Positions 15,001 to 30,000 of a stretch of DNA of 64,000 nt are shown one piece after another; position 1 is the first letter of the stretch; each line of letters starts with the position of its first letter. The DNA is taken from the NCBI GenBank assembly GCA_003260075.1, contig QLIY01000287.1, positions 107,327 through 171,326 of the forward strand. Reading direction: 5' to 3'. The notes beneath the pieces were generated by a model. The model ran no database searches and was not told the origin of the DNA. It was given only the letters and a program-made list of their open reading frames with translations. This stretch comes from Phallusia mammillata (Eukaryota > Chordata > Ascidiacea > Phlebobranchia > Ascidiidae). The position numbers were made by a program, and so were the translations under genes.

Positions 15001-18000
15001 ATCCCACCACTGAATGTGTGTTAGATTGAGCTTCAAACTGACGTTAAGCTGAGTGTGTATATCCCAAGTTGTTTGTTAAGATTAGCTTTAGGAACATTAC
15101 AAAAATGGTGTGTTGAAATCGTTATGTACATATTTTGTAAATTATAATTTTTTTACCTTCCAGCGATGCAGGCAATCTCTCAGGCATTAGCTGTACAGAA
15201 GGTTGCGTCTACCAGCAAATATGTGGACCACTTTAAAAAGGAAATGGTGGGCAAGGCACCGGCTGATATCGCAAAATCTTACCCCGAATATGATCACGCC
15301 AGAAAAGTTTCCAAATACACAAGCAAGGTAACATTGTACAATAACTTGTTATGTATTTTAATTTGTGCTAGTGTTGCAACTTTAGTGAGATGATGTTATG
15401 CGAAGTTTCTGTTTTACGAAGGTTTGTGGTATTTTTGTAACTGTTTTTTTTTTGCTTTTCAGGCTTTGTATTGGAAGGATGCCGAGAAACTGGGGGGGGG
15501 GTAGAAAAGTTTCCAAATACACAAGCAAGGTAACATTGTACATTGCAATAGCTTGTTATGTATTTTAATTTGTGCTAGTGTTGCAACTTTCGTGAGATTA
15601 CGTTATACGAAGTTTCTGTCTTACAAAGGTTAGTGGTATTTTTGTAATTGTTTTTTTTTTTTTGCTTTTCAGGCTTTGTATTGGAAGGATGCCGAGAAAC
15701 TCATGCACACCCATAACTTGCCATTAGATTATCCAGAGTTTGTTCGCGCCAAACAGAACGCCAAGAATGCCAGCGATGTAAGTTAAAGCACATAAGAGTC
15801 ATAAAGCTGACAAAATATGATCATTACAATACCTAAGTTTTTGACGTTGTAGATTTGCCTTTAGCTGAAGTAAATGATTACAATGTCAGTTAAAAGTGCC
15901 TTTAAGTGTATAATATTTTGAGCTTAAACAGTTCGTCAGCCAATCCAATATCTTTTTGCTCGTTATTTTAGTGTTAAAGTTTTTAAAGTTGTAGATTTGG
16001 CTTCATCTGAAGTAAATGGTTACAATCCAGGTTAAAAGTGTCTTTAAGGGTATTGTATTTTAAACCTAAACAGGCCGTCAGTCAACCTAATATCTAGTTT
16101 CCATTATTGTACGTACGCTAAAGTTTTATAAGTCGTAGACTTGCATTTAGTTGAAGTAAATGATTACCATGGCGGTTCAAAGTGTCATTACGACTATTGT
16201 ATTCTGAACCAAAACAGGCGGTCAGCTAAATCAATCGATTTTCCCCCGTTAACGTAACGTTAAAGTTCTCAAGGTGGTCTCAAATTTGCCTTCAGCTTAA
16301 GTATATTGCAGTAGATATGGCCACTTATCAAAACTGCTTTCTGCTTTGCCTTAAGGCTGAGTACCAGAAGCAACGCAAAGAAGTGATTGCAAACTACAGA
16401 GGCTTCCAAACTATGGACAGTAGAGACCATCCCGTGGTACAACACGGCATCAGAGTCGCTGATCTTATTTCCGACGTAAGTGGTATCAAGGGAATAAGCT
16501 TTTTTACATTGAAGAAGTCAGGTCATATTATGACGTGCGGGCATTGTTTAAAATAGATAAGTGCCAGGCGGTTGCGCATGTGTTCAAAGTTATTGCGGTG
16601 ATAGCGTTTATTCTAGATTAAAAAAGTCCTATACGAACCTGTTAGAGATGTAGTTATTTGCTGAAAATGATTATGTTCGAGATAAATTTAGATTTGATCA
16701 AGGTGACAAATAGCGTTTTGTTGTAAAGTACTACGGCAGCAGTTTTCAAATGGTGGTCCATGATGACTTTTGACCGGGGGGGGGGTCTTTACAATACCTG
16801 TTAAAATTGTCTTTAAATATATTGTATTCTGAACTAAAAGGTCCTCAGCCAAACCAATCTCTTTTTGCCCCTAAGTTTTTGACGTTGTAGATTTGCCTTT
16901 ATTTGAATTAAATGATTACAATGTCAGTTAAAAGTGTCTTTAAGTGTAATATATTTTGAGCTTAAACAGTTCGTCAGCCAATCCAATATCTTTTTGCTCG
17001 TTATTTCAGTGTTAAAATTTTTGAAGTTGTAGATTTGGCTTCATTTGAAGTAAATGATTACAATCCCGGTAAAAGTGTCTTTAAGGGTATTGTATTTTGA
17101 ACCTAAACAGCCCGTCAGCCAAACCATTTGCCCCATATACATTGTAATGTTAAAGTACTCGAAGTCGTCAATTTGTTTGCTTGTATTTGCGGTAAATGTT
17201 GCCTCTTTACAAAACTGCTTTCTACTTTGCCTTTAGGCCGAGTACCAGAAGCAACGCAAAGAAGTGATTACAAACTACAGAGGCTTCCAGACCATGGACA
17301 GTAGAGACCATCCCGTGGTACAACACGGCATCAGAGTCGCTGATCTTATTTCCGACGTAAGTGGCGTCAAGGGAATAAGCTTTTTTGCATTGAAGAAGTC
17401 GGGCCATATTATGACGTGCGGGCATTGTTTAAAATAGATAAGTGCCAGGCGATTGCGCATGTGTTCCGAGTTATTGCAGCATTGCGGTGCTAAAGTTTGT
17501 TCTAGATTTAAGAAGTCAGCTACTAACATATGAACAAATAGTCTGTGAAAATGATTGTTTGAGATAAATTTAGGTTTGAAAAACGTGGTGAACAGCGATT
17601 TATTGTAAAGTATTACAGCAGTAGTTATCAGTTGGTGGTCCATGGTGACTTTTGGTCCGTTTTGGATGACCTTCAGGACGTCCACCATATTTGATAATAA
17701 ACTGAAGAGAGATGCATATTCTATATAAAAAGAGGGTCCAATTGTTAGCTGTCAGTAACTTTGTGTCACTTCTTAAAATTCAGTTTTTTTTAATATACGT
17801 ATATGGTTTGCTTATTTACCCCCACCTAAATTTAGTCAATGGTATTGCTTATTTTAGAGCTGTAGTCCATGGCCTCAAGTAGAGAATCACTGCATTATAG
17901 CTTTTGGCATGACATTTATCACAAAAATTAGGCATACAAAACTCAATATTTAATCGTAAAAGTTTATTTTAATTGCTCAGTTGAATGAAGGGATAAGCAA

Positions 18001-21000
18001 AGATTCGCCTGTATTGTATACGTGTGGCTCTTTGCACAACAAAACATTTGTTTTTAACTGGCGTAATGGCTCTCAGCGCAAGTACAAAGAGGATTACATG
18101 GAAGACAGGGATGTGATTTACTATCCAGTTCATTTGACACCTGGTTACGAGACTGCAGTCAAATCCAGTGAAAATCAAAGCGACGTAAGTACCTCTACTC
18201 TATGTTGAAGTGTAATGAAAATGTTCACCAAATAAGTAAATATGATTCCGCAGTCATTATTTTCTAAACTGCAAAATAGTAGTAGGTTTTGCTACTAGTA
18301 CCAACTTGTGAAGAGTGTTTACTGGACTTGTACAAAATAGGAAAACAATTTTTTTTGTCATCTCAACTTAAGGTGGCCTACAAGAGTCAGTATTTGAAGG
18401 AAGCAGCCAAAAACAATTATCTTTTCACCGAAACTGACGAGTATAAAAGTCAAAAGGGTTTGGCGGAATCTCTGGAAGTAAGTACATTTTTTATTATTTC
18501 AATACTACAAACAACCATGTCGTTTGTTAGTGCAATGTGGCCTATCGTAATCATTGAAATTATATTTAAATTTTTTTAATTAGCCTTGGCTAACAAACGC
18601 AACGTAGTTGGTCTGCAGGGTCATGTATGGATATTTAACAAATCACGAGAAAATGATACTGTTTTATTATATTAGTGCTTTACAGACCTTTCAATTTAAA
18701 TTCTAACGCCATTTTATTAACAATAACATTAATTGTTTGTAGCGTTACAAAGAAGATTATCCGAGGGAGTTCCAAGCCTTGAAACGCACACCAGAGATGC
18801 AAGCGTCCGACATGGTTCGTTTTTTGCTCAGCGATGCGGCTTATACCAAGGATGCAAAGAAGCGAATGGACATTTACAACGTTGACCTCCAGGACCAGCG
18901 TCTGTCACACGCCTTGCATGCGTCCAAGGTAACTAATGCATTACGTACAACACATTTCAGCATTGCGGAAGCAGACCCAGTTCGGGCTTGGTTTTTTTGA
19001 CGAACAGGCTTGATTCGGGCCTTACTACAAGTTCTGTGTCCGTATTTTTTAGATAAAATTACCTAAGTAGCTAATTGCTGGACTTAACCTAATGCCCAAC
19101 AGGCCTAAAACTCTCGATTTGCTTCATATCACACTTTTACACATACTTTTGTCAGTTAAAGTAGAAAAGAATCATTTTTTTCATGTTTTGTTAGCTGATC
19201 GAGTTTGCAAGTCAGTATCTCTCCGTAAAAGAGTTTACCTTTACAAAATGTTTTCCGTATTTGAAAATAAACGTTTGCAAACTTGTTCTGTGCCTGTTAT
19301 AGATTGGCTCCGAGAACAAGTACAAACACAAGTTCAACAAAGAAATGGTTGGCAAAGCTCCGAATGACGTCACAATTTCACATCCCGAGTATGATCTGGC
19401 GAAAAAAGTCTCCCGTATGGCAAGCAAGGTAAGTCCTAATCCTTCGACATAAAGTGATCCCAATAAGAATAAATTTAACTTTATAGGAAAATTGAAGTTT
19501 TTTAAGCTAACGAGAGAGTTATAAAAAAACTGAAAACTTGACTTTTTCAGGCCAAATTTCACATCGTTTTGGTTTGTTTAAAACTATAAAAGAGTAAATC
19601 AAATGCATAATAAAGGCCTTAGTTAAAATAGAACCATGCACTTTTTTCTATTTTACTACTGTTTTGTGCAGAGCGAGTACGTGAAAGATGCAGAGAAGAT
19701 AAAGCATCGTCATAATCTTCCTGTTGATTACCCGGAGTTTGTCAGGGCTCGAGAATGCGCTAAAAACGCCAGCGATGTACGTACTTAAAATAATAAGCCT
19801 TATTCTACATTGGTATCAAGTCTCCATTTAGGTTTTTGGTTCAGACTAGCCCAGTGGTTCGTAAACCCGCGATTACATTATTTTTTTGTAATGTTACTCA
19901 CGTAATCTTTCTCTGACGTCATAGTTATTTTTGTAGGGTGGTTTAGAAATTTATCTGTTTTTTTTTCAAGGTTAAAAATAACAAAAGGGCTAAGAACCAC
20001 TAATCTAGTCGTTACCAGACACACTAAATATCTTAAACTGCTAACTTTCGCTTACTTACAACAACAGGTGTATGTGTAGGACGGGCGTTTTACAACAATG
20101 GTGTTTATTTAGGCGGAATACCAAAAGCAAAAGAAGCAGACGATCGAAAAATACCGCGGCTTTCAGACAATGGATAGCAAAGACCATCCCGTTGTACAAC
20201 ACGGAATCCGAGTTGCCGATCTCATTTCTCACGTATGTGTTGCCAGTTTTGATGCTTTCCACATAATTTCATTTGGGATTTAATTTTAGATAGTAGAAAT
20301 TTAACTGTGGAAGCTGTTTCAGTGCAGTTGTTGAGCAAGCTGTAGACAAGACATAAGCTGTATTGGCTAGTGTAGCCACCTAACGGCACTCCAGTTTTTG
20401 GGAATAACAGGCTAAAAGTCATGCCTTACCTATTCTTTTGTGATTCAATTGTTGCTTTAACACATGATAATTTTTTTAAATTTTATATACTATGGGGGGG
20501 GGGGGGGGGCCATTAATAGGAACTAACATTATCACTTGTCATTTATTACAGAGCAAATACATTGAAGATTATATGATCGACCGCAACATTGTATATTATC
20601 CAGTACATTTGACACCAGGATACGAAGCCGCAACGAAAGCTAGTCAATTCCAAAGCGAGGTGCGTGACTGAAATTATTACCTTTATTTCGCCGAGGGCCG
20701 TTTAAAAATTGACGAGTGTGGGAAGTATAGTATTTATTGAATCTTCTAATCCCTGTCAATGGGGGGGGGGTTGGTTTGTCAAATATTTTGAGCTCAGTTT
20801 GTTTATCTTTCATATTTTATTGTGGACCTTGGTATTGGTTGATGTGAAACCTTGTTTTTCTTTAGCTGAAGTACAAGGAAGGTTACAAGAAAGGCCAGAC
20901 CGATTTCCGCTTTGATCCAACACAAACTGACGGGGGGGGGGATGGTTTGTCAAATATTTTGAGCTCAGTATGTTTATCTTTCATAAGTTATTTTATTGTG

Positions 21001-24000
21001 GACCTTGGTATTTGTTGATGTGAAACCTTGTTTTTCTTTAGCTGAAGTACAAGGAAGGCTACAAGAAAGGCCAGACCGATTTCCGCTTTGATCCAACACA
21101 AACTGACATGTACAAAACTGTGAAGGATAACCAAAACGCTTTGAACGATGTAAGTGGCTTGGAATAAATCAAGACGGACAAATCTGGTTAATCGCATATC
21201 CATTTTGCCAAGCTTTTTATGCAATTAACCAGAATTGTTTTTCATAAGCTTGAAATTCCCAATTCCATGCCAATAAAAGGAACATGCGATTAATTAACCC
21301 TATATTTACCTATGTTCCAAGTCTTTTTGAATACATTCCCGTGATGCATCCATGTCCTCTAATTCTGGGTTTAAATATGTGTTTCTATTATTCTCACAAC
21401 ATAGTTCGATATATCAATGTCACAATACAGACTTCGAACTGTTAATATCATTGGAATTAATAAATGTATTTTTTAGCTATCATAGGCTTTGTGTTTATTT
21501 TACAGAAAGCTTACAAGGAAGACAGCAAGAAGACCTTGGAAACAGGTTTCACGCCTTCAGCTCAAACTCAAGAGATGGAAATATCCAACAAGCTGAAACC
21601 TCTTGCACCGAGCGAGTATCAGAAACGCGCCAAGGATCTTCTTCACAAATATCATCTTAACGTCGAGCTGCCGGTAAAATTTCTTTATGAAAATTTATGT
21701 GACCGTTTATGTGCTTAATTGGTATCAACTTTACCTGTGACATAATTTTTATTTCTCTTTCTGCATTTTTTTGTCTCAATCAAATGTTTTTATGTAAATG
21801 ACACCTTGCTATTGCCCTATGAAATTGCCTCTCGGCCTTTTACGTATTTTTCAGCACAAATCGAAAAACTCGTGTGACTGTGATATTTTTGTGCTTGTTT
21901 ATAGATACCGATGATGCTGTAAAGGCGAAATATATACTTTTTAAATATATAAGCATGGGGGGGGGGGGATCGAAAAACTCGTGTGACTGTGATATCTTTG
22001 TGCTTGTTTATAGATACCGATGATGCTGTGAAGGCGAAATATATACTTTTTAAATTCATAAGCATGAATGACCAAATGTGTTCATAAATTTGAAGTCTTA
22101 TGACTAATTCGTTTTTGGATTTCGTTATTTATCGAAAGTTTGTTGTTAATCCCATTTCTGGATGTGTTGAATTCGTGGACATTAATTATTTAGTTGCTTA
22201 CCCTTTATCTTACATAATATGTTGCTGCTTCAGGAAATCACGGGGGGGGGGAAATGTGTTCATAAATTTGAAGTCTTATGACTGATTCGTTTTTGGATTT
22301 CGTTATTTATCGACAGTTTGTTGTTAATCCCATTTCTGGATGTGTTGAATTCGTGAACATTAATTATTTATTTGCTTACCCTTTATCTTACATAATATGT
22401 TGCTGCTTCAGGAAATCACACATGCAGTGTGTTTATCACAACTCGTGTCCAAAAACAAATACACGAGTGACTACAATACCAAGATCAAGGGCGCGGCTCC
22501 ATCCGACCTCGCGAACTCGTACCCTGAGTATCTTCATGCACGGAATGTCACCAAACAAACCAGCAAGGTATATTTTGGATGATTGTTAAAAAATCAAAAC
22601 ACTGACCATTCTAAACGAACTATGTTCACTTAAAACAAGACATTTTCGGTACCCAAATGCTGCTATATGTAAAAGTGCATAGGGGGGGGGGATATCTTCA
22701 TGCACGGAATGTCACCAAACAAACCAGCAAGGTAAATTTTAGATGATTGTTAAAAAATCAAAACACTGACCATCCTAAAAAAAATATGTTCACTTGCAAC
22801 AAGACATTTTCGGTACCCAAATGCTGCTATATGTAAAAGTGCATAGCAGACTGTCATTTCATCCATTTATTTTATGAATTAGTTCAGTTTTTGTTTATTT
22901 AATAATAAAGCTTTTTTGACAGATTAATATTTATGAAATTTTAGGTTTTAGTGAACATAGTTTAAGTTTTATTTGTAAGGGATCGTTTTGGTCGCCGCAT
23001 GTGGTAAAGTTTTTTTTACAAAAGTATTTAACCTTACAGAAAGAATACACAAAAACTGGTGACGAAATTCGCCATCACTTTACAATGCCAGTGGATACTC
23101 CTGAGTTGACCAGAGCAAAGGAATCAAGCAAGAATGCCAGTGATGTAAGTTGAGTTTTTTTTTATGAATGAAGTCTGTTTGAAACCATGCGTTACAGAAC
23201 GTGGAGCTTAGGACGGCTTAAATTAATTCTTCCTTTACAGCTTATTTACAAGAAACAACGCAAGGAGGTGATTGACAGTTATAAAGGATTCCAAAACATG
23301 GACAGTAAAGATCATCCCATTGTCCAACAAGGAATCAAAGCTGCCGACTTGTTCTCAGAGGTAAGAATAGCTTGAATACATACATATGTTAAATACACCC
23401 ATTAGTGATACAGTAAAGGGATATGAAACATGTATCCATTAAACTAAAATGTCGTGTTAAGGGGTTAGTTTTGAGATTTTTTGGTTCTGGCCGCCTTAAT
23501 ACAGCCCATGACACCAGTTTTCCAGCTCCAGTATTCAACAGTTGTTATGCCAATGAATTTGCTGTAAATTGTACGTGTGTAAGTTAAGGCATTTATCATA
23601 CAAGCCCTTATATTATCCCTGTCGATTTGTTTAAGTTTCATTGACGTTTTTCACTGAAGTTGTCGTTAAGATTAATCATCAAACCTGTTTTGGTTGATAA
23701 TGATAACGGCAAGTCGATCTGGTCTTTGGGGTCAGGTTCGGGTTTGGGCAGGGTTGTGGCCAGTTTGAGGCTGGAATTTCAATAAAGCGGACTGGATTCG
23801 GTTCTGACTTCACAATTTGTATTTTAACATGTCGTAAGCAATAACTAATTTGTACATTAAACTAATTTGTGTATTAACATGTCGTAACTCGTAAGCAATA
23901 ACATTTTACGATTTTAGCGCAAGTACAAAGAAGACTACATGGAAGACAGAGATCTCATCTATTTCCCTGTCCATCTCACCGCGGGATATGATGCTGCAGT

Positions 24001-27000
24001 AAAGGCAGGAAAAACTCAAAGCGACGTAAGTGTCTGTTGTTTAACGACACATTTTTTGTTGTTGTGAGATTTAGACGTATTGTTGTTTTTTCTCCAGACT
24101 GTGTACAAGGCCAAGCATGAGAAGGAGAAACAAGCAAACAGGTTTAATCCGGTTCAAACTGAAGGCTACGAGGCTGCAAAGCAACGGGCTGACACTGTTT
24201 CCGACGTATGTATTTTTTTATAGCGCTTGATAACTGACTTTGATATTTTTCGTTACTTGTTTTCATGCTGAAAGTTTATGCTGAAATCTATTTTGTTCGT
24301 AAGATTTATTGTTGAACGTGTGTTACGAGGGATTTGGTACATTTGCTTTTGGTTTGCAGAAAAACTATAAGAAGGCATTGGATGAATTACCTGAAAACTT
24401 TACCGCAGTGGACGACTCCATTGAGCACCAACATCTGAAGGCAATGAAAGGATTGATGAGCAACGTAAGTTTAAGGATTCCTATTTATTGCACTTGCTTA
24501 TATGTTTGAAATTACTCCAACCTAGGGGTCACCAAGCCTTAGAACGCCTCGTGTAAATTTACTCATGCCAAGACAAAATGGTTTCACGTGCCAACATCGT
24601 TGTATGCTATAGCGGTTTGTGTGAGCTGATTTGAACAGTGATTAGAAAGAAGGTAGGGGGGGGGGGGCTTGCTTATATGTTTGAAATTACTCCAACCCAG
24701 GGGTCACCAAGCCTTAGAACGCCTCGTGTAAATTTACTCATGTCAAGACAAAATGTTTTCACGTGCCAACATCGTTGTATGTAATAGCGGTTTGTGTGAG
24801 CTGATTTGAACAGTGATTAGAAAGAAGGTAGATTCGTGCTTTTAGGCTGCTTTTGCACCAAGACTATCGTTTTAATAATTAAGTAGCTTAGACAAAACAA
24901 AACTTCCAATAGCATGTGTGGCAAATAGGGCAATAGCATTAACAGCGAGTGTGGTAATAGCATTAACAGCGATTGTTAAAAGGTCCGCAAAAAATTCTAA
25001 CTGTATACATGAGCTTGCTTTAATCAACATCTAGCTTCTTTGGTTTTCCTATGTACAAAAATCAATTTTACTGCATAAGAAACAATGATTAATGCATGTA
25101 CATGTAATACACCGAAAAGCAAAATGATGTTTTCACAGAAAGACCGTCCAAAATCCAGTGTATCAAACCCTAGGTCCAACAGAATTAACCGGTTTACACA
25201 ACATTTGCACAGAATATATAAGCCTATTTCACCAAAGTTGTTTGGCATCTTCAGTTCCTTATTCAAATAGGATGAGATGCAGAAACAATAACCACCGAAT
25301 TACCGCAACTGTAGGGTTGATTTTACTTCAACGTATACTTTATTTTCCACAGAAAGCTTACACCGAGGACGCCAAGAAGACCCGGGGGGGGGGTAAGTTG
25401 TTTGGCATGTACTTTATTTTCCACAGAAAGCTTACACCGAGGACGCCAAGAAGACCCTGGACAAGTACAACATCAATGCTGATGTTATCGACATTGCACA
25501 TGCTTTGATGACCACACCACTTTTGTCGGGTGTTGCATACCGCAAACACTTCAACAAAGAAGTCAAGGGTAAAGGGGTTTCGGGCAGTGGAATTGAGAAC
25601 TACCCTGACCATGTAAAGGCTATGGACAACTCCAAGTTGTCTAGTAAGGTCAGTAAAAACTTTCTCATAAACAGATATCTGAATGTACTGCCTACTGTGC
25701 CTCATGGAAAACGTACAAAACAACATACTTTGTACAAAAAACAATTTCTTTTGAGGCTGACTAAATAAAATATCATTTTGTTTAAAATGAAAGTGGCTCT
25801 TGGTGTTCAGCTAGCATGTTCTAAACTTCACACCCTGACGAGCAATTAAAACAAAATTGCGCGGGATTTAAACACTTTACCAGCATTGGGGGGGGGGGTA
25901 AAATATCATTTTGTTTAAAATGAAAGTGGCTCTTGATGTTCAGCTAGCATGTGCTAAACTTCATACCCTGACAAGCAATTAAAACAAAATTGCGCGGGAT
26001 TTAAACACTTTACCAGCATTGAATGATAAACCGTTTAAATACACTTGCAGATCCATATGATACATATACCTGTGAAACGTTTTTTTAGACGGCTTACACA
26101 AAAGACAACGAGAAGGTCATCCACAAATACACGATGCCTGTGGACACACCAGAACTGAACAGAGCAAAAGAGTCAGCCATCAATGCCAGTGATGTAAGTT
26201 AAATTTTACGATATCGTCGTGGTGCCGTATTATGACCATAGGAAAAGCCTAATCCTTTTGTATGTGACTAACTGAGGTATAAAACGCGTTTGTATGTGTT
26301 TAGTTGGAATACACCAAACAACGTAAAGAGGTGATCGACAATTACCGAGGATTTCAGACCATGGACAGCAAAGACCATCCTGTTGTCCAACGCGGAATCA
26401 AAGCAGCTGATCTCATTTCAGAGGTAAGTTTTTTTGAAACGAATTCCACAGAAATTAAACAACTCATCCGACCTTTCGATCCCTCATTCTGTTAAGTTAT
26501 TTGAATTGCTTGTTGAGCAAGTGGAAATTTGATTCAATATACCTAACAACACTAGTATACTTGGGCTCAAATATAGTTGTTCTGATCGCAATCATAGATA
26601 ATAATCCAATACGGTTGGTATATAAAATATGTCTAGCAACAACTCTATATTTATTTAAATAGTATACTAAGGCTTAAATATTTTTTTCTTATGGTAACCA
26701 TACACATCAAACTAACACAATTGTTACAGCGAAAATACAAAGAAGATTACATGGAAGATCGAAACCTAATCTACTGGGGGGGGGGGGGCTTAAATATTTT
26801 TTCTTGTGGTAACCATACGTATCAAACCAACACAATTGTTCTAGCGAAAATACAAAGAAGATTACATGGAAGATCGAAACCTAATCTACTATCCAGTGCA
26901 TTTGACTCCGGGTTATGAAGCCGCGGTAAAAGCGAGTCAATATATTAATGGGGTAAGTCAAATAGCATTGAAATTATGCAAGTGCCGTAAATTTTTATTA

Positions 27001-30000
27001 AACATTTAAATTTTTTATTTTATTTTTTAAAATTTATTTATTTATTTTTTGTTCTATGACAGCCGAGTTACCAAAAAGCATACAAGCGCGACAGGAACGA
27101 CTTCCGGTATGACGTAACAAAAACGGAAGGATACAAAACACAACAGGATGTTGCGAAATTGGTTGACGTAAGTTTTGACGTCATTTTAGCCTTTTTTGTT
27201 TTCTTTGATATGATTACTTTTTTGTTCCTTTGGCTCTTACTCTTGTAACTTTGTTTAATTATCTTTTTTTCTGTTAAAACTGACAATCTTTCTATAATTT
27301 GCATTAAAACCTTGACAAATATCCTAGTCCAGTGCTCTTCAACCTTTTTTGGTTTGGTGAACCAAAGTTGTTGTGACGAACTCATGCACCCTGTTTATTT
27401 AAAATGTACACTGAGGTAAAAAGTGATATGAAAAATCATTATACATATCATCATGTCAATTAACTCCAAGCATATGTTCGAGAATTTTCTATGAAACATC
27501 GCCGAAAAACACTCAATATCCTAACATAATCCGAATGTAACACAGACACTATCAAACTTGACACGGGGATAAAACATTGAAAAAGTTACCCAGTTAAAAC
27601 CGACCTCTTTTTCTAATATCCTGAAAGTCAAATATTAATGGTTCATTAAAAGTGTGTGATGCACCCTTGTATAACATTTTGGCACTGGTGCACCCCATGC
27701 ATATTTTGGTGCACCGTGTTGAAGAGCACTGTCCTAGTCTAACCAATAAGACCTTCTTTGTGTTTGATCAATGTTATACTAGAAAAAACGGAAGCTTAAG
27801 TCGTCTAATTGTTTTGAGCGTTTGAATATAAAGTAGTTGTAGAGACTCAAGCCGCATGCAGGCTTCCTTTCCTTCCGTGAGCGTATCACCAGATTGTGCA
27901 GTTTGGCAAAGAGAAGCGATTTTTTATTTTCCAAGCACCAACTCAAACTATCCATATCTTGCAAGGCCTAAAAAATATTCTTTTTGTCCCAATGAAAACT
28001 TCAACTGGAATACGGGGGGGGGGACTTCCGTGAGCGTATCACAAGATTGTGGAGTTTGGCAAAGAGAAGCGATTTTTTATTTTCCAAGCGCCAACTGAAA
28101 CTATCCATATCTTGCAACGCCTAAAAAATATTCTTTTTGTCCCAATGAAAACTTCAACTGGAATACAGATAAAATCTTATGTTGTTTTATCAACAAATTT
28201 TTAGCTCTTCCAGCAGTCTTTATTATAAAAAGCCGACGTTTCGATGTCCCATACGAGACACCATTCCCAGGGTAATGACACAAACTGAAAACACAAAGTT
28301 GCTAAAAGGCAAAAAGGGCAGTGAAACACACATAAAAACGGAGGTAAAAAAACGCAGTGCGTTCCTTATAATGAAGACTGCTGGAAGAGCTAAAATTAGT
28401 TGATACATTATACCTGGCAGCAACAGTTTATTCGTTATATTGATTTAGTTCAGGGTTGGGCAACCTTATTTACTGTGTGGCCAATTACAATTGTCAAAAT
28501 TAGATCGCGGGCCGCACCTGTGTATAGCACAAAGTGATTTTGCTTTGTTTCTTGCCAAATATGCTTAAATACAAGCAAAATTTGCATTTGATTCTAGCCA
28601 CATATTGCTAAGTGGCAGAAAATAGCACCGGGTGCATTATTCTGCTCAAAAATATATAATGGTTGAACTAGTTTGCCAGTACTATTGAAATCCAAGCGTC
28701 TCTGCGGGCCGCACAACCTTTAAAGAAGGGCCGCATTTGGCAGGCGGGCCGCAGGTTGCCCACCTCTGTTTTAGTTGAACAAAGGAATGATTTTTATACT
28801 TGGTCTTCAATTGCATTATTGTAAAACATTTTTTGCAGCATGAATATAAGACCGATCCGTCAGAACACAAGTTTACACAAGTATCTGACGGTCAAGATAT
28901 GGAACGAGCACGAAAGGTGAAGCCACTAGTCAGTTACTGGTTTTACAAAGATCAAGCCAAGAAGATGCTCGACAAATATCACCTTGATGCGGCCGACCAG
29001 CACCTCGTACATGTGCTACACAGCAATCAGGTAACAATATTGTGTTCTTAGGCTTATAGCTATAGAAAATGCGTTGACGGCAGCTCAGGTCTAGGTTTAC
29101 TTTTACTTGTAGAGGAGATTTGACTTGTTATTGTTGAAAATAAGACAAAATTAGGACTCAATTCAAAAACAAGGACATTTCTTAGAAATAAGGACAATAA
29201 ACTTTTCTAATAGATTGCCGTTTAAATTAAGGACAAAGAAATAGGGACGGTATGGAATCCCTGGCTATAAGTAATACATTGTGTTCTTGGCCTAGTTACA
29301 AGTTATGCAGCGCTTGGTTTCACCTTATACAGATGGCTTGGTAAAATATTTAAATTTATCAAAGAATCTTTTTATCTTGCCTTACTTTCACTTTTAGCTT
29401 TCCAACGATAAGTAAATCTGCCATTCATGAAACAATCAAAAGATTAATCGTACTGGTACGGATTTGTAACTACGTACAGCATTTTTCTACACCTGTTTTT
29501 AATTAGAATTTGGGTGTTTCCTATTTTCTGAGATTGAAAGCTAATATTTTTACATTTTTCGTTTTTATTACAGCTGTCCTCGGACATAAAATACCGCCAG
29601 GATTGGATAAAGAAAATCAAGGGAAAATCTGCGAACGAAAATCTAAAGAGTTACCCTGGTTATCAGCACGCTATTAAAGTCGGCAAGAACATTAGCCAGG
29701 TATTTTGCCATTCGGACTAGATACAGGTTCTTGATACTTTAAAGGGATTTTTAAATTTTATCGCACTATGGCCCGGGTAATATTATCCAGTAAATTTTAT
29801 CGCATAAATGTTATATCTCATACATTTCCATCGCGTTGTACCCTAGCTCTCAGCGCTAGTCACGGCCGTATGCTATTATAATATATACTACTGCAATTCT
29901 GTAAAGTAACCGAACTGTGCTGTTACAAATATGAACATTGATGCGATGAAGTCACCAGACACCGTTTTTCAGATTTCCTTGTTTTCAACATAAGAAAATC

